From RUG11867 sp964472425 (GTDB lineage Bacteria; Bacillota_I; Bacilli_A; RF39; UBA660): 19,394 nt of DNA. The stretch covers positions 1-19,394 of the forward strand of contig CAYYLF010000024.1 in assembly GCA_964472425.1 (NCBI GenBank), in the 5' to 3' direction. Numbering within the stretch: position 1 is the first letter of the stretch; every line of letters begins with the position of its first letter. Under the pieces are notes generated by a model. That model did not search any database. It saw nothing but the letters and a program-made list of their open reading frames with translations, and was not told the DNA's origin. Below, one piece after another: positions 6,102 to 12,949 of this stretch. The position numbers and the translations under genes are program-made.

Positions 6102-7535
6102 TTATTCAAAATCGAAATTTATATCTGTCTCCCAAAGGGGTAGCTCACAAGCCACCGTGCGAACGAGGACGACCTCATAGAACTTGTAAAAGTGAATTTC
6201 TCCGAATCCGCGGGAAACGTCATAACTTTCGAAAAGAGATATGCACTCATCTCCATCCGCGTCCTTCGTAACTTGGGTCACGTATCCGACTGTACTCTTC
6301 CCATCTTGGAACTTCACCTGCGCCTTTCGCCCGACGTTTTCCGATATGCTCTTTTCACTCAATCGGCTTCTCTTTTGTACGCTCATCTGCTCGTCCAAGA
6401 CGACTAACTCCGCGTCGCCCTCTTCGACGAACACTTTATCTCTGAGCTTGTCGTTTATGAGCACGTCCAAGATGCGAGACTCTTTCCTGCTGCACTTGTC
6501 GCTTATCCAATACGTCTCCAAAGTGAGCATGGCAAAATACCTCTCCTCTTCGGTGATACCTCCCTCCAAATCGAATGGCAAGTACACTTTTTTGACCACT
6601 TTTCTCTCCTCGTCGCTGAGCTCTATCCATATAGTCTCGTCTTCGACGTACTCCCCGTGCCTCGAAATCACGCATGCCTGAGTCACGATATCCTCTTCCG
6701 TAAACTCCAAATTGTTGGAAAGTATCTTCATGAGCATCAATGCCGCTTGCCCATCCAGCAACATGCCGCATATGTATCTGACCTTTTTGTAAGGCAATCC
6801 GAAGAGAGTTAGCAACTGGTTGAACTTAGTAAACACATCTGCATAGGCCACGTATGCGGCATCGACTGCCCTAGTAAACTCTCTGTCTAATTTTTTCAAA
6901 TTTCTGCACGCAACCTCGATTGCCTCCCTATTCTTCTCGATTACCATCTCGGCGAGCCCGTGTAGACAAAGCGCATTCTTGTCGAAAGACAAAGTGACGA
7001 GTTCTCCCTTCACAAGTCGCGCATCGACACTCGAACTTTCCGTAATCATACCGACGATTAAATCGTCATCCTCGATATAATCGACGGTCGTAGCCCAAAG
7101 CCCCTCGAGCTCTTCGTCGGGTCGCCTCACCAAGAAATGCAACTCGTGAGGATTCCCTTCGCGTCTAAAACTGTCGAGCTCCTCCTTCGCATCGACCAAG
7201 CGAGCCCCATCCCTTCTCGCCGGCAACCTGCGCCGAGCCTCTTCGAGCACCCTCTCTTCGTACGGATAATCGTCTACCACTTCTACCGCAAAATCGGAAA
7301 ACACTTCGTACGTTAATCTCTCATCATCATCCAAAATCTTCTCCTCCAAAGCGTACTCTCTCTTCAAAGGGTACAACACCGTCCCGGACACCTCGTCTAT
7401 GAGGACGAACCCGTAAGAAAACTCGCGAGACTCAAAATCCGCCTTACTCTTCTCGAACGACACGTCCCTTGGAGCAATCCGTAAAATCTTGCCGACGTAC
7501 TCTCTGAAATTCATTTCGCTCACTCTTTTGTACAT
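6102..7535 (-). CDS. Unrecognised 477-residue acidic protein between sigE and sigG
   Basis: I do not recognise this protein. It has no signal peptide or membrane helix, is rich in Asp and Glu, and looks cytosolic. Three regions can be seen. An N-terminal part (about 1-200) has strand-rich segments including GLWATTVDYIEDDDLIVGMI, vaguely like DUF2314-type domains. A central helical part (about 200-370) contains FNQLLTLFGLPYKKVRYI. A C-terminal small barrel-like part (about 390-477) contains VGRKAQVKFQDGKSTVGYV. The ATG at 7535 is used; a second ATG at 7514 is possible, and neither has a strong ribosome-binding site. It starts 58 bases after sigE behind its own extended -10 promoter and ends 46 bases before sigG. 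The position suggests, but does not prove, a link with sporulation. Confidence 0.8.
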   Translation of the reverse strand: MYKRVSEMNFREYVGKILRIAPRDVSFEKSKADFESREFSYGFVLIDEVSGTVLYPLKREYALEEKILDDDERLTYEVFSDFAVEVVDDYPYEERVLEEARRRLPARRDGARLVDAKEELDSFRREGNPHELHFLVRRPDEELEGLWATTVDYIEDDDLIVGMITESSSVDARLVKGELVTLSFDKNALCLHGLAEMVIEKNREAIEVACRNLKKLDREFTRAVDAAYVAYADVFTKFNQLLTLFGLPYKKVRYICGMLLDGQAALMLMKILSNNLEFTEEDIVTQACVISRHGEYVEDETIWIELSDEERKVVKKVYLPFDLEGGITEEERYFAMLTLETYWISDKCSRKESRILDVLINDKLRDKVFVEEGDAELVVLDEQMSVQKRSRLSEKSISENVGRKAQVKFQDGKSTVGYVTQVTKDADGDECISLFESYDVSRGFGEIHFYKFYEVVLVRTVACELPLWETDINFDFE

Positions 7536-7560
7536 GTCCGAACCAACTTCTTTCGCAAGT

Positions 7561-7589
7561 ATTATACCAAAAGAAAAAGGACGAGTCTA
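7561..7589 (-). promoter_or_regulatory. Extended -10 promoter of the 477-residue gene
   Basis: On the minus strand TGGTATAAT gives a TATAAT (7566-7561) with the TGn extension. A weak TAGACT (7589-7584) sits 17 bases upstream. It implies vegetative transcription of the gene inserted between sigE and sigG, which would also run toward sigG. Confidence 0.55.
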
Positions 7590-7593
7590 CCCG

Positions 7594-8280
7594 TCATATC
7601 TTCATCACACTCTTGAGCTTCTTGATGACCTTCTTCTCGATTCGCGAGATGTACGACTGACTTATCCCCAAAAGGTCCGCGACCTCTTTCTGAGTATACT
7701 CCTCCGTGTTGTTGAGCCCGTATCGCATGGTCATGATTTCCTTATCTCGCTCCGGCAAATCCTCCAAACACTCCAAAAGCTTGGTTCGAGCCAATTTGTT
7801 CTCTATCTCGTCGTGTACGACATCCGGCTCGGTCCCCATAATGTCTTCTAAATGGAGCTCGTTCCCTTCCGAATCGTAATTCAAAGCATCTTCGAAACTG
7901 ACCTCCCCTTTTCTGTTCTTGTTCTTTCTTATATACATTAGTATCTCGTTCGTTACACACCGCGACGCATAAGTCGCAAGCTTTATGTTCTTGTCGACTT
8001 TATAAGTCATTATCCCCTTTATCAATCCCAAGGACCCGATGGACACCAAATCCTCGAGGTCGTATCCCGTGCTATCGAACTTTTTAGCCAAGAAAACGAC
8101 CAATCTGAGGTTGTGTTCGATGAGGACGTTCCTAGCCTCCATATCGCCACTTTGACACTTAATTAACAAATCGAGTTCTCTTTCCTTATCCAAAGGAGGC
8201 GGCAAGGCGTCGGTACTTCCGACGAAGAAACAATCGTTGTACTTCTTCTTCAAATACTCGATAATCTTCTTAAAAATCAT
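7594..8280 (-). CDS. sigE: Mother-cell sporulation sigma factor pro-SigE
   Basis: SigE is the first mother-cell sigma factor, made as an inactive membrane-bound precursor. The 228-residue protein has the SigE signature ALPPPL, region 2 (HNLRLVVFLAKKF, EDLVSIGSLGLIKG, KLATYASRCVTNEILM) and region 4 (TQKEVADLLGISQSYISRIEK). By alignment with Bacillus, where cleavage falls before YIGGSEALPPPL, the site here would be near F18/F19 in NDCFFVGSTDALPPPL. The pro-sequence is therefore about 18 residues instead of 27, still basic and amphipathic (MIFKKIIEYLKKKY). The ATG at 8280 overlaps the spoIIGA stop (ATGA), with GGAGA five bases before it. This is the usual spoIIG operon coupling. Confidence 0.96.
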   Translation of the reverse strand: MIFKKIIEYLKKKYNDCFFVGSTDALPPPLDKERELDLLIKCQSGDMEARNVLIEHNLRLVVFLAKKFDSTGYDLEDLVSIGSLGLIKGIMTYKVDKNIKLATYASRCVTNEILMYIRKNKNRKGEVSFEDALNYDSEGNELHLEDIMGTEPDVVHDEIENKLARTKLLECLEDLPERDKEIMTMRYGLNNTEEYTQKEVADLLGISQSYISRIEKKVIKKLKSVMKI

Positions 8281-9032
8281 AAATTCTCCATTCTAGCATT
8301 CAAAAGCACATTACAACCATCTATGTTGAACTTCACTTCCGAAAGTCCCACCAAAATGCCCTTGTACTCGACTCCATCGACGAGCAAACATTCTGGGTTA
8401 AAACAATATAGAAGCCCGTGATGGTTCAAAGCGTTGTACGGAACGGGCACCAACTTCAACTTGTGATAGACGATGTACTCCTTCTCGACCAATATTATGG
8501 GTTTCCCACTCACAGGACTCACGAGCTTATTTCCACTATCCAAATACCCAGTCCCTTCGAACACTCCCCCATCGTAAAAGATTTTGAGCGCATGTCGGTT
8601 GTTGTAGTTGTTCTTCAAAGTTCTCGACAACTTGTAATACACCCCGAGCACCAAAGGACTCAAGACGAGGACGAGCAAATACCTGAGTCCGAACTCACCA
8701 CCGACTTGGAACTCCGTATAGAGATAATACTCGAATCCCCCTAAGATTATCCCGACCAAATAGAGATACAAAGCATTGTAAAACGTATACTTCGCATCCT
8801 TGTACGAAAAAGTTGCTACGACCATCGCGACGTTCAACGCTATCTTGAAAAAGAACATTCCCACCGACCCGAACTCGACGAACATCGTCGTCATACTGAC
8901 TTCTCCGACGAGACTTCCGAGTGCCATCCTCCACGCAGGACACTTCCTCTTCAAGAGCAACTTGACCGTCGATAGAAGAGTAAAATCGAAGACGAAGTTG
9001 ATGAACATCACCAAATCCCAATACACGACCAC
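8277..9032 (-). CDS. spoIIGA: Pro-SigE processing protease SpoIIGA
   Basis: SpoIIGA is a membrane aspartic protease that matures pro-SigE at the septum. The N-terminal half has about five membrane helices, starting VVVYWDLVMFINFVFDF like the IYLDVIWLLNF of the family. The C-terminal cytoplasmic protease domain contains GYLDSGNKL, matching the active-site D-[ST]-G-N motif, followed by SPVSGKPIILV. Starts are ambiguous: a row of GTG codons runs from 9044 to 9032. GTG 9032 (251 residues) is preferred because AAGGTGG lies eight bases upstream and because it aligns with family N-termini. Starting at 9044 would add four residues. It is coupled to sigE by a 4-base overlap. Confidence 0.93.
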   Translation of the reverse strand: MVVYWDLVMFINFVFDFTLLSTVKLLLKRKCPAWRMALGSLVGEVSMTTMFVEFGSVGMFFFKIALNVAMVVATFSYKDAKYTFYNALYLYLVGIILGGFEYYLYTEFQVGGEFGLRYLLVLVLSPLVLGVYYKLSRTLKNNYNNRHALKIFYDGGVFEGTGYLDSGNKLVSPVSGKPIILVEKEYIVYHKLKLVPVPYNALNHHGLLYCFNPECLLVDGVEYKGILVGLSEVKFNIDGCNVLLNARMENL

Positions 9033-9059
9033 GTACACCACCACCTTCGTATCAAGTAT

Positions 9060-9085
9060 AAAAAAAAGACACCGAATTAAGTGTC
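9060..9085 (-). terminator. Rho-independent terminator between the trmD operon and spoIIGA
   Basis: On the minus strand GACAC (9085-9081) and GTGTC (9072-9068) enclose an 8-base loop and are followed by eight T residues (9067-9060). It ends the rimM-trmD transcript and sets spoIIGA apart, so spoIIGA needs its own promoter. Confidence 0.75.
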
Positions 9086-9093
9086 ACAATGTG

Positions 9094-9480
9094 TCATAGA
9101 CTTCTACTTTTTTTAGGCTCGAGTCCTCCGACCTTCCTCTCCATTTTCTCGAGTTTGTTCAAATAGTCCTCGACGACGCCTTTATCCAAGAAAAACGAAT
9201 ACCTTTCCAAGAGGACATTCCTCATGAGTTCTATCCGAGGGACCAATGCTTCTCTCGCTTCGTCGTTGTCCTCGTCCTCGTCCGCATTCGCGACCGCGAG
9301 ATACAAGTTGATGATATCCTTCAAAGATTTGTTCAACTTCTTGGTCAATATGTAGTGCATCATCTCTTTATTGTAGAGAGTTATCTTCGTCTTCTTAGAA
9401 AACTCGTATCCGCCAGCTAAGGCGATTGTTTTCTTACATTTTGCACATTTGTCAGTTTTATAAATCGCATAGTATTCCAT
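9094..9480 (-). CDS. Unrecognised 128-residue protein downstream of trmD
   Basis: I do not recognise this protein. The ATG at 9480 has GGAG eight bases upstream and follows the trmD stop within five bases; a GTG at 9489 is in frame but overlaps trmD. The N-terminus holds one Cys pair (C12 and C15 in KCAKCKK), which could bind a metal in a dimer. A helical middle follows with an acidic run (NADEDEDNDE), then a basic C-terminal end (GGLEPKKSRSL). There is no membrane segment. It is co-transcribed with rimM and trmD, where rplS often sits in other Bacillota, but it is not L19. A strong terminator follows its stop. Confidence 0.7.
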   Translation of the reverse strand: MEYYAIYKTDKCAKCKKTIALAGGYEFSKKTKITLYNKEMMHYILTKKLNKSLKDIINLYLAVANADEDEDNDEAREALVPRIELMRNVLLERYSFFLDKGVVEDYLNKLEKMERKVGGLEPKKSRSL

Positions 9481-9485
9481 TTTTA

Positions 9486-10148
9486 TCACTCCATCAAATC
9501 GGGTCTTTTGAGTCTCGTCCTCGTCTTGCGTTGCTCTTCTCTCCAGGCGTCCACTTTGGCATGGTCCCCGGACAATAACACCTCCGGCACTTTCATACCT
9601 CTATACTCGCTCGGCTTCGTATAAGAAGGATAATCCAAGAGTCCATCCTCGAACGTCTCGGTATCCAAACTCTCGCTCGTAATGGCCCCCGGCAACAGTC
9701 TCGTGACAGCATCTATGATTGCCATCGCGGGAACTTCCCCGCCCGTGAGAACGAAATCTCCCATCGAGATTTCCTCATCCACGATGGTCTTTATTCTCTC
9801 GTCGAATCCCTCGTAATGGCCACATAGCAAGATAAGATGCTTACAATTCCTGTACTCGCGTGCCTTCGCTTGTGTAAACTTCTCCCCATCCGGAGTGAGC
9901 ATGACGACCATGGAATCGGCACTCCGTACGGCATCCAAACACTCGAATATCGGCTCACACCGAAGCAGCATTCCAGGTCCACCACCGTATATCGAATCGT
10001 CGACCTGCCCATTCTTCAAAGGAGTATAATCGCGAAAATTCACGAGCTCTATGTCGACTATTCCTCTCTCTCGAGCCCTTTTGATAATCGATTCGTTTAA
10101 GACGCCATCGAACATCCCTGGAAACAAAGTCAAGACCGTAATCTTCAT
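9486..10148 (-). CDS. trmD: tRNA (guanine-37 N1) methyltransferase
   Basis: TrmD methylates G37 next to the anticodon of several tRNAs using S-adenosylmethionine, preventing frameshifting. The 220-residue protein begins MKITVLTLFPGMFD. It carries the family segments YGGGPGMLL (about 54-62), LLCGHYEGFDERI, SMGDFVLTGGE and SEYRGMKVPEVLLSGDH, the last parts forming the trefoil knot and substrate site. It is about 20 residues shorter than most members, at the C-terminus. It overlaps rimM by four bases (ATGA), the usual pairing. Confidence 0.97.
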   Translation of the reverse strand: MKITVLTLFPGMFDGVLNESIIKRARERGIVDIELVNFRDYTPLKNGQVDDSIYGGGPGMLLRCEPIFECLDAVRSADSMVVMLTPDGEKFTQAKAREYRNCKHLILLCGHYEGFDERIKTIVDEEISMGDFVLTGGEVPAMAIIDAVTRLLPGAITSESLDTETFEDGLLDYPSYTKPSEYRGMKVPEVLLSGDHAKVDAWREEQRKTRTRLKRPDLME

Positions 10149-10630
10149 ACTATCAAAGCCTCCACGTCTCTTACTTCGATTGCAGCTCCTTCGACATCCA
10201 CTTTCACTATGTACTCGGGAATGACCGGGACCATAAACTTCTTCTCATAATCGACGGCCAATATTTTGTATCGGCCATTGTCCAAAATCTCCTCGACTTT
10301 GCCGTACTCCTTGCCACTTGAAGTGACCGTCAGCCCGAACAAATCGTCGATTATATAATCGCCTTCTTCTTCGCCCAAGTCTTCTCTTGCGAAGAACACG
10401 TCGTAACCGATATACTTCTCGACCAAGTTGATATCCTTCATATCGTCGATTGTAACCAAATAGTGCTTCTTATAAAACTTCACATTGGTAATCGTGTGCT
10501 CTTCCTCATTTAAGTATATTCTGTTGCCTTTGACAAATACCTTCTCGGGACTCTCGAACCTATTCTTGACCTTCAAATCGCCTCTCAAGCCGTGAACGCC
10601 TTGCACGAATCCTATATAAATCCTCTCCAT
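10145..10630 (-). CDS. rimM: Ribosome maturation factor RimM
   Basis: RimM binds ribosomal protein S19 and helps mature the head of the 30S subunit. The 161-residue protein has the RimM domain (GFVQGVHGLRGDLKVKN at its N-terminus) and a C-terminal PRC-barrel beginning near YIIDDLFGLTVTSSGKEYG and ending VPVIPEYIVKVDVEG. It lies directly upstream of trmD with a 4-base overlap, as in many bacteria. The ATG at 10630 has only a weak upstream GAAGTGATGG. rpsP, which often precedes it, is absent. Confidence 0.95.
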   Translation of the reverse strand: MERIYIGFVQGVHGLRGDLKVKNRFESPEKVFVKGNRIYLNEEEHTITNVKFYKKHYLVTIDDMKDINLVEKYIGYDVFFAREDLGEEEGDYIIDDLFGLTVTSSGKEYGKVEEILDNGRYKILAVDYEKKFMVPVIPEYIVKVDVEGAAIEVRDVEALIV

Positions 10631-10658
10631 GAGCCATCACTTCGTTTCTTTTTTATAG

Positions 10659-10687
10659 ATTATAGCACAAACATCTCCTTTCTTAAA
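10659..10687 (-). promoter_or_regulatory. Promoter of the rimM-trmD operon
   Basis: On the minus strand TGCTATAAT gives an extended -10 (10664-10659), and TTTAAG (10687-10682) lies 17 bases upstream. The transcription start would fall about 20 bases before the rimM ATG. Confidence 0.6.
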
Positions 10688-10700
10688 GAAAAATCGACTC

Positions 10701-10726
10701 AAAAAGCCCATCTTTAGTAGATGAGC
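10701..10726 (-). terminator. Rho-independent terminator downstream of a gene remnant
   Basis: On the minus strand GCTCATCT (10726-10719) pairs with AGATGGGC (10713-10706) through eight pairs including one G-U. The loop is five bases, followed by TTTTT (10705-10701). No intact gene feeds it now; it follows the remnant reading frame ending at 10738. Confidence 0.75.
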
Positions 10727-10737
10727 ACAATTCATTT

Positions 10738-10854
10738 TTATTCTATGACATATGGATTTTCAGAACTTCCATCACCCGAGATAATTCTTACTGAAGAATT
10801 AAGATAAACACCAAGAAAAATGTCTAGCTATTTATAAAAAGAATCAATTCTCAT
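10738..10854 (-). pseudogene. Small gene remnant with an in-frame TAG
   Basis: A strong AAGGAG lies six bases before an ATG at 10854, which opens MRIDSFYK and stops at TAG (10830-10828). In the same frame the sequence continues for 29 codons, ending SGDGSSENPYVIE and TAA at 10738, twelve bases before a good terminator. The G-D-G-S-S-x-N-P-Y ending resembles C-termini of many Gram-positive surface or exported proteins. This looks like the tail of a once longer gene, or a 38-codon gene broken by one nonsense change. It is too short for firm assignment. Confidence 0.4.
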
Positions 10855-10897
10855 TCTACTCTCCTTCGATTATTTGATATTTCCCGCTTACTGATTC

Positions 10898-10993
10898 TTA
10901 AATAGCCATTTTGACAATTTTGTACTTATATTGGGCAGTTAGTTGCATGTTTATATGATTTTTAACTATCTTTTTCATATTTTTATATTTCAT
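10898..10993 (-). CDS. Possible 31-residue basic peptide
   Basis: An ATG at 10993 with GGAG seven bases upstream opens a 31-codon frame, very basic at its start (MKYKNMKKIVKNH) and without a membrane helix. A TATAAT lies about 36 bases upstream (11035-11030 on the minus strand). It could be another piece of the decayed gene that follows, or a leader peptide. No homologue is recognised. Confidence 0.25.
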   Translation of the reverse strand: MKYKNMKKIVKNHINMQLTAQYKYKIVKMAI

Positions 10994-11115
10994 AATCTCA
11001 CTCCAGTCAAGCATAAACATATTTATATGATTATAACATTTTAAGAAATCCATCAATTTTTGATGAATAATATAAAAGGAAAAATTGACTATCGATTTAC
11101 TTCGCTATCACATAA

Positions 11116-11198
11116 TTTATTTTCTACTTTAATCCTAGTTTATTCTCTAGTTTATCACATAATTTATTACCCGGTTTATTACCCGGTTTATTACCCGA
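11116..11198. repeat. Degenerate 12-bp tandem repeat, seven units
   Basis: Units beginning TTTAT run head to tail from 11116. The last three (from 11163) are near-perfect TTTATTACCCGG. The earlier ones (at 11116, 11128, 11139 and 11151) are diverged, the second being 11 bp. TATCACATAATTTATT also occurs twice (from 11106 and 11153). Read on the minus strand the repeat encodes RVIN RVIN RVIN YVIN before stop codons, so it may be worn coding sequence. The rest of 10740-11247 holds the remnants listed separately and no intact long gene. Confidence 0.75.
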
Positions 11199-11207
11199 CT
11201 AAAAACT

Positions 11208-11239
11208 AAAAAAGCACCTCGTCCAAAGAAACAAGATAC
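11208..11239 (-). terminator. Probable terminator after the 500-residue gene
   Basis: On the minus strand GTATCTTG (11239-11232) can pair with CGAGGTGC (11221-11214), including three G-U pairs, followed by TTTTTT (11213-11208). It lies just beyond the stop at 11248. Confidence 0.45.
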
Positions 11240-11247
11240 TCTTTCTA

Positions 11248-12750
11248 TCACAAATGGTAACATCTTATAGCTTGTTCTTTCTCTTCCCAAATTTGCTCGG
11301 CTATCTCGACCCCAAAATCTATCCCGTCTGTTGTCAAAAAACTGTTGAAGACGATTTTACCGTCGAACATGAGCAATGTAGTACAGATTCTTATAGGAAG
11401 ATTGTCGGTCACGATAATCTCATCCAAATTGGCACGTATTCCTTTGACCATATATAACTTCCCTTCCGTCGATAATATCTCCGTATACTCTCTTTCAAAA
11501 CCGACGACGAAAAACATGTCGCTCGTTACCGCAGACTTAAAACCGCGCACTTTTTCCAATTTTTCTTCCGAAAACCTGTACCTGTTTTCATCTACAAACT
11601 CGTCGATTACTTCCTTATGATTCCAAACGTAATCGTTTATAGGACTGAGTTCCCTTCCTGTAAAACACTTTTGTTTGTATATCTTTTTGACATCTTCGTC
11701 GATTTTATACTTGTCGTTCGCATACTCCAAAAGAGCGAAATACAACTCGTAAAACTCGTCTGCCGCCCGTCTACAAAGATGTGCATCATTTTGAGGAACG
11801 ACTGCAAACTTCCAATCGATGTCTCTTCTCTTTTCCAACCTTTCGCGATATTCTCTCGGAGTAGCACCATTCATCACACCACACGGCATCTCGTCCATCG
11901 CCTCGTTCACGATTCCCATCAACTTCTCGTCGTCACTCAAAAGTCGCTTCACCATCGTCTGGTCGTTCATGACCCTAGCTCTATCGATGACGTCGAACAG
12001 AAGATTTTGAAGAACACCATACTCTTTCACTGCCTCGACCATTTTTTTAATTTTCTTCTTTCTTATTGGAAAACCGCAATAAAATATGTCGCGAAAATCG
12101 TCTAGTCGCGCTTTCGTAATTCCATTCACACCGAATTCTTTCTTTTGACTATGCAAAATATCGAAAATATCGTAATAGTCTCTATATCCGACAGACTCCA
12201 CTACCAATCCGGTCGGCAAAGTCTCCTCTAAAAACTCGCAATAAAAATGAAAAAGCGGATTCGTGCACAATTCTTCGACCTTCTTTGTAGACATCCCTAC
12301 CACATTTGAAACGATACTCACGAGAGAAAAAATAGGCAAAAAACCGTACGTCTTCACTATTCCGACCATGAGAGTTGTAACCTCGTATATATTGTACTCT
12401 TCGGCCTTATAAAACTTCAAAGTCTTGCTCACTGCATCCTTTAATTCGTCGTAAACTTCGCAACTGTCGATGTCGATTATGCACTTGTCGTTTAAAGTTC
12501 GAATTTCCCACGCGTACTTCTCCTCGTCCTCCTCCGTAACTTTATTTTCTCGAATGTAATCTAAAAAATCCAATTCCCTTTTTGTACACAATGTGAGCAA
12601 AAACATATCCTGCTCGAGTGACTCCACTATCTCGTCGGCCATTTTGGCTCGCGAGATGTTATCATACTCCTTACCACCGTACACTAACCTCAAGTACGTA
12701 TCGTACACTAATTCCTTTACCTCTTTTTTCAATACTTCTTTTAACTTCAT
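11248..12750 (-). CDS. Unrecognised 500-residue protein
   Basis: I cannot assign this protein. It is soluble by appearance, mostly helical, with no signal peptide. The N-terminal 80 residues (KLKEVLKKEVKELVYDTYLR, then KMADEIVESL) recall the SAP/Rho-N-like start of some large Bacillota proteins of unknown function. A middle segment EMPCGVMNGATPREYRERL resembles the GxTPxE stretch of the same proteins. The C-terminal 130 residues look beta-rich (EILSTEGKLYMVKGI, then IRICTTLLMFDGKIVFNSFL). These likenesses are inference. The ATG at 12750 has only a weak GAAAG upstream but a good promoter. The gene is transcribed divergently from the carboxypeptidase fusion. Confidence 0.75.
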   Translation of the reverse strand: MKLKEVLKKEVKELVYDTYLRLVYGGKEYDNISRAKMADEIVESLEQDMFLLTLCTKRELDFLDYIRENKVTEEDEEKYAWEIRTLNDKCIIDIDSCEVYDELKDAVSKTLKFYKAEEYNIYEVTTLMVGIVKTYGFLPIFSLVSIVSNVVGMSTKKVEELCTNPLFHFYCEFLEETLPTGLVVESVGYRDYYDIFDILHSQKKEFGVNGITKARLDDFRDIFYCGFPIRKKKIKKMVEAVKEYGVLQNLLFDVIDRARVMNDQTMVKRLLSDDEKLMGIVNEAMDEMPCGVMNGATPREYRERLEKRRDIDWKFAVVPQNDAHLCRRAADEFYELYFALLEYANDKYKIDEDVKKIYKQKCFTGRELSPINDYVWNHKEVIDEFVDENRYRFSEEKLEKVRGFKSAVTSDMFFVVGFEREYTEILSTEGKLYMVKGIRANLDEIIVTDNLPIRICTTLLMFDGKIVFNSFLTTDGIDFGVEIAEQIWEEKEQAIRCYHL

Positions 12751-12805
12751 ACTTTCAACTTTTCAACTATTTTTATAAAATCGTCATACTGCCTTTCTTA
12801 AATTG

Positions 12806-12834
12806 ATTATAAACGATAAGCAAAAGAATTACAA
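12806..12834 (-). promoter_or_regulatory. Sigma-A type promoter of the 500-residue gene
   Basis: On the minus strand TTGTAA (12834-12829) and TATAAT (12811-12806) are separated by 17 bases, giving a leader of about 50 bases. Confidence 0.65.
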
Positions 12835-12893
12835 TAAAACTCGCACGATTTGTTAACCGAGACATTTCCTGTACACTTTTTCGCGTTCAAATT

Positions 12894-12921
12894 TTGACTT
12901 CTCGACAAAAAAGGTTATAAT
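12894..12921 (+). promoter_or_regulatory. Sigma-A type promoter of the J-domain carboxypeptidase gene
   Basis: TTGACT (12894-12899) and TATAAT (12916-12921) are separated by 16 bases. A second TATAAT follows at 12927-12932, close to the AAAGGAG of the gene. Confidence 0.65.
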
Positions 12922-12949
12922 TAAACTATAATATAAAGGAGCTGAGCAT

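Noticed and set aside
9094..9480. Anti-sigma factor Gin/CsfB
   Set aside because: Gin is about 60 residues with two Cys pairs; this protein has 128 residues and a single CxxC.
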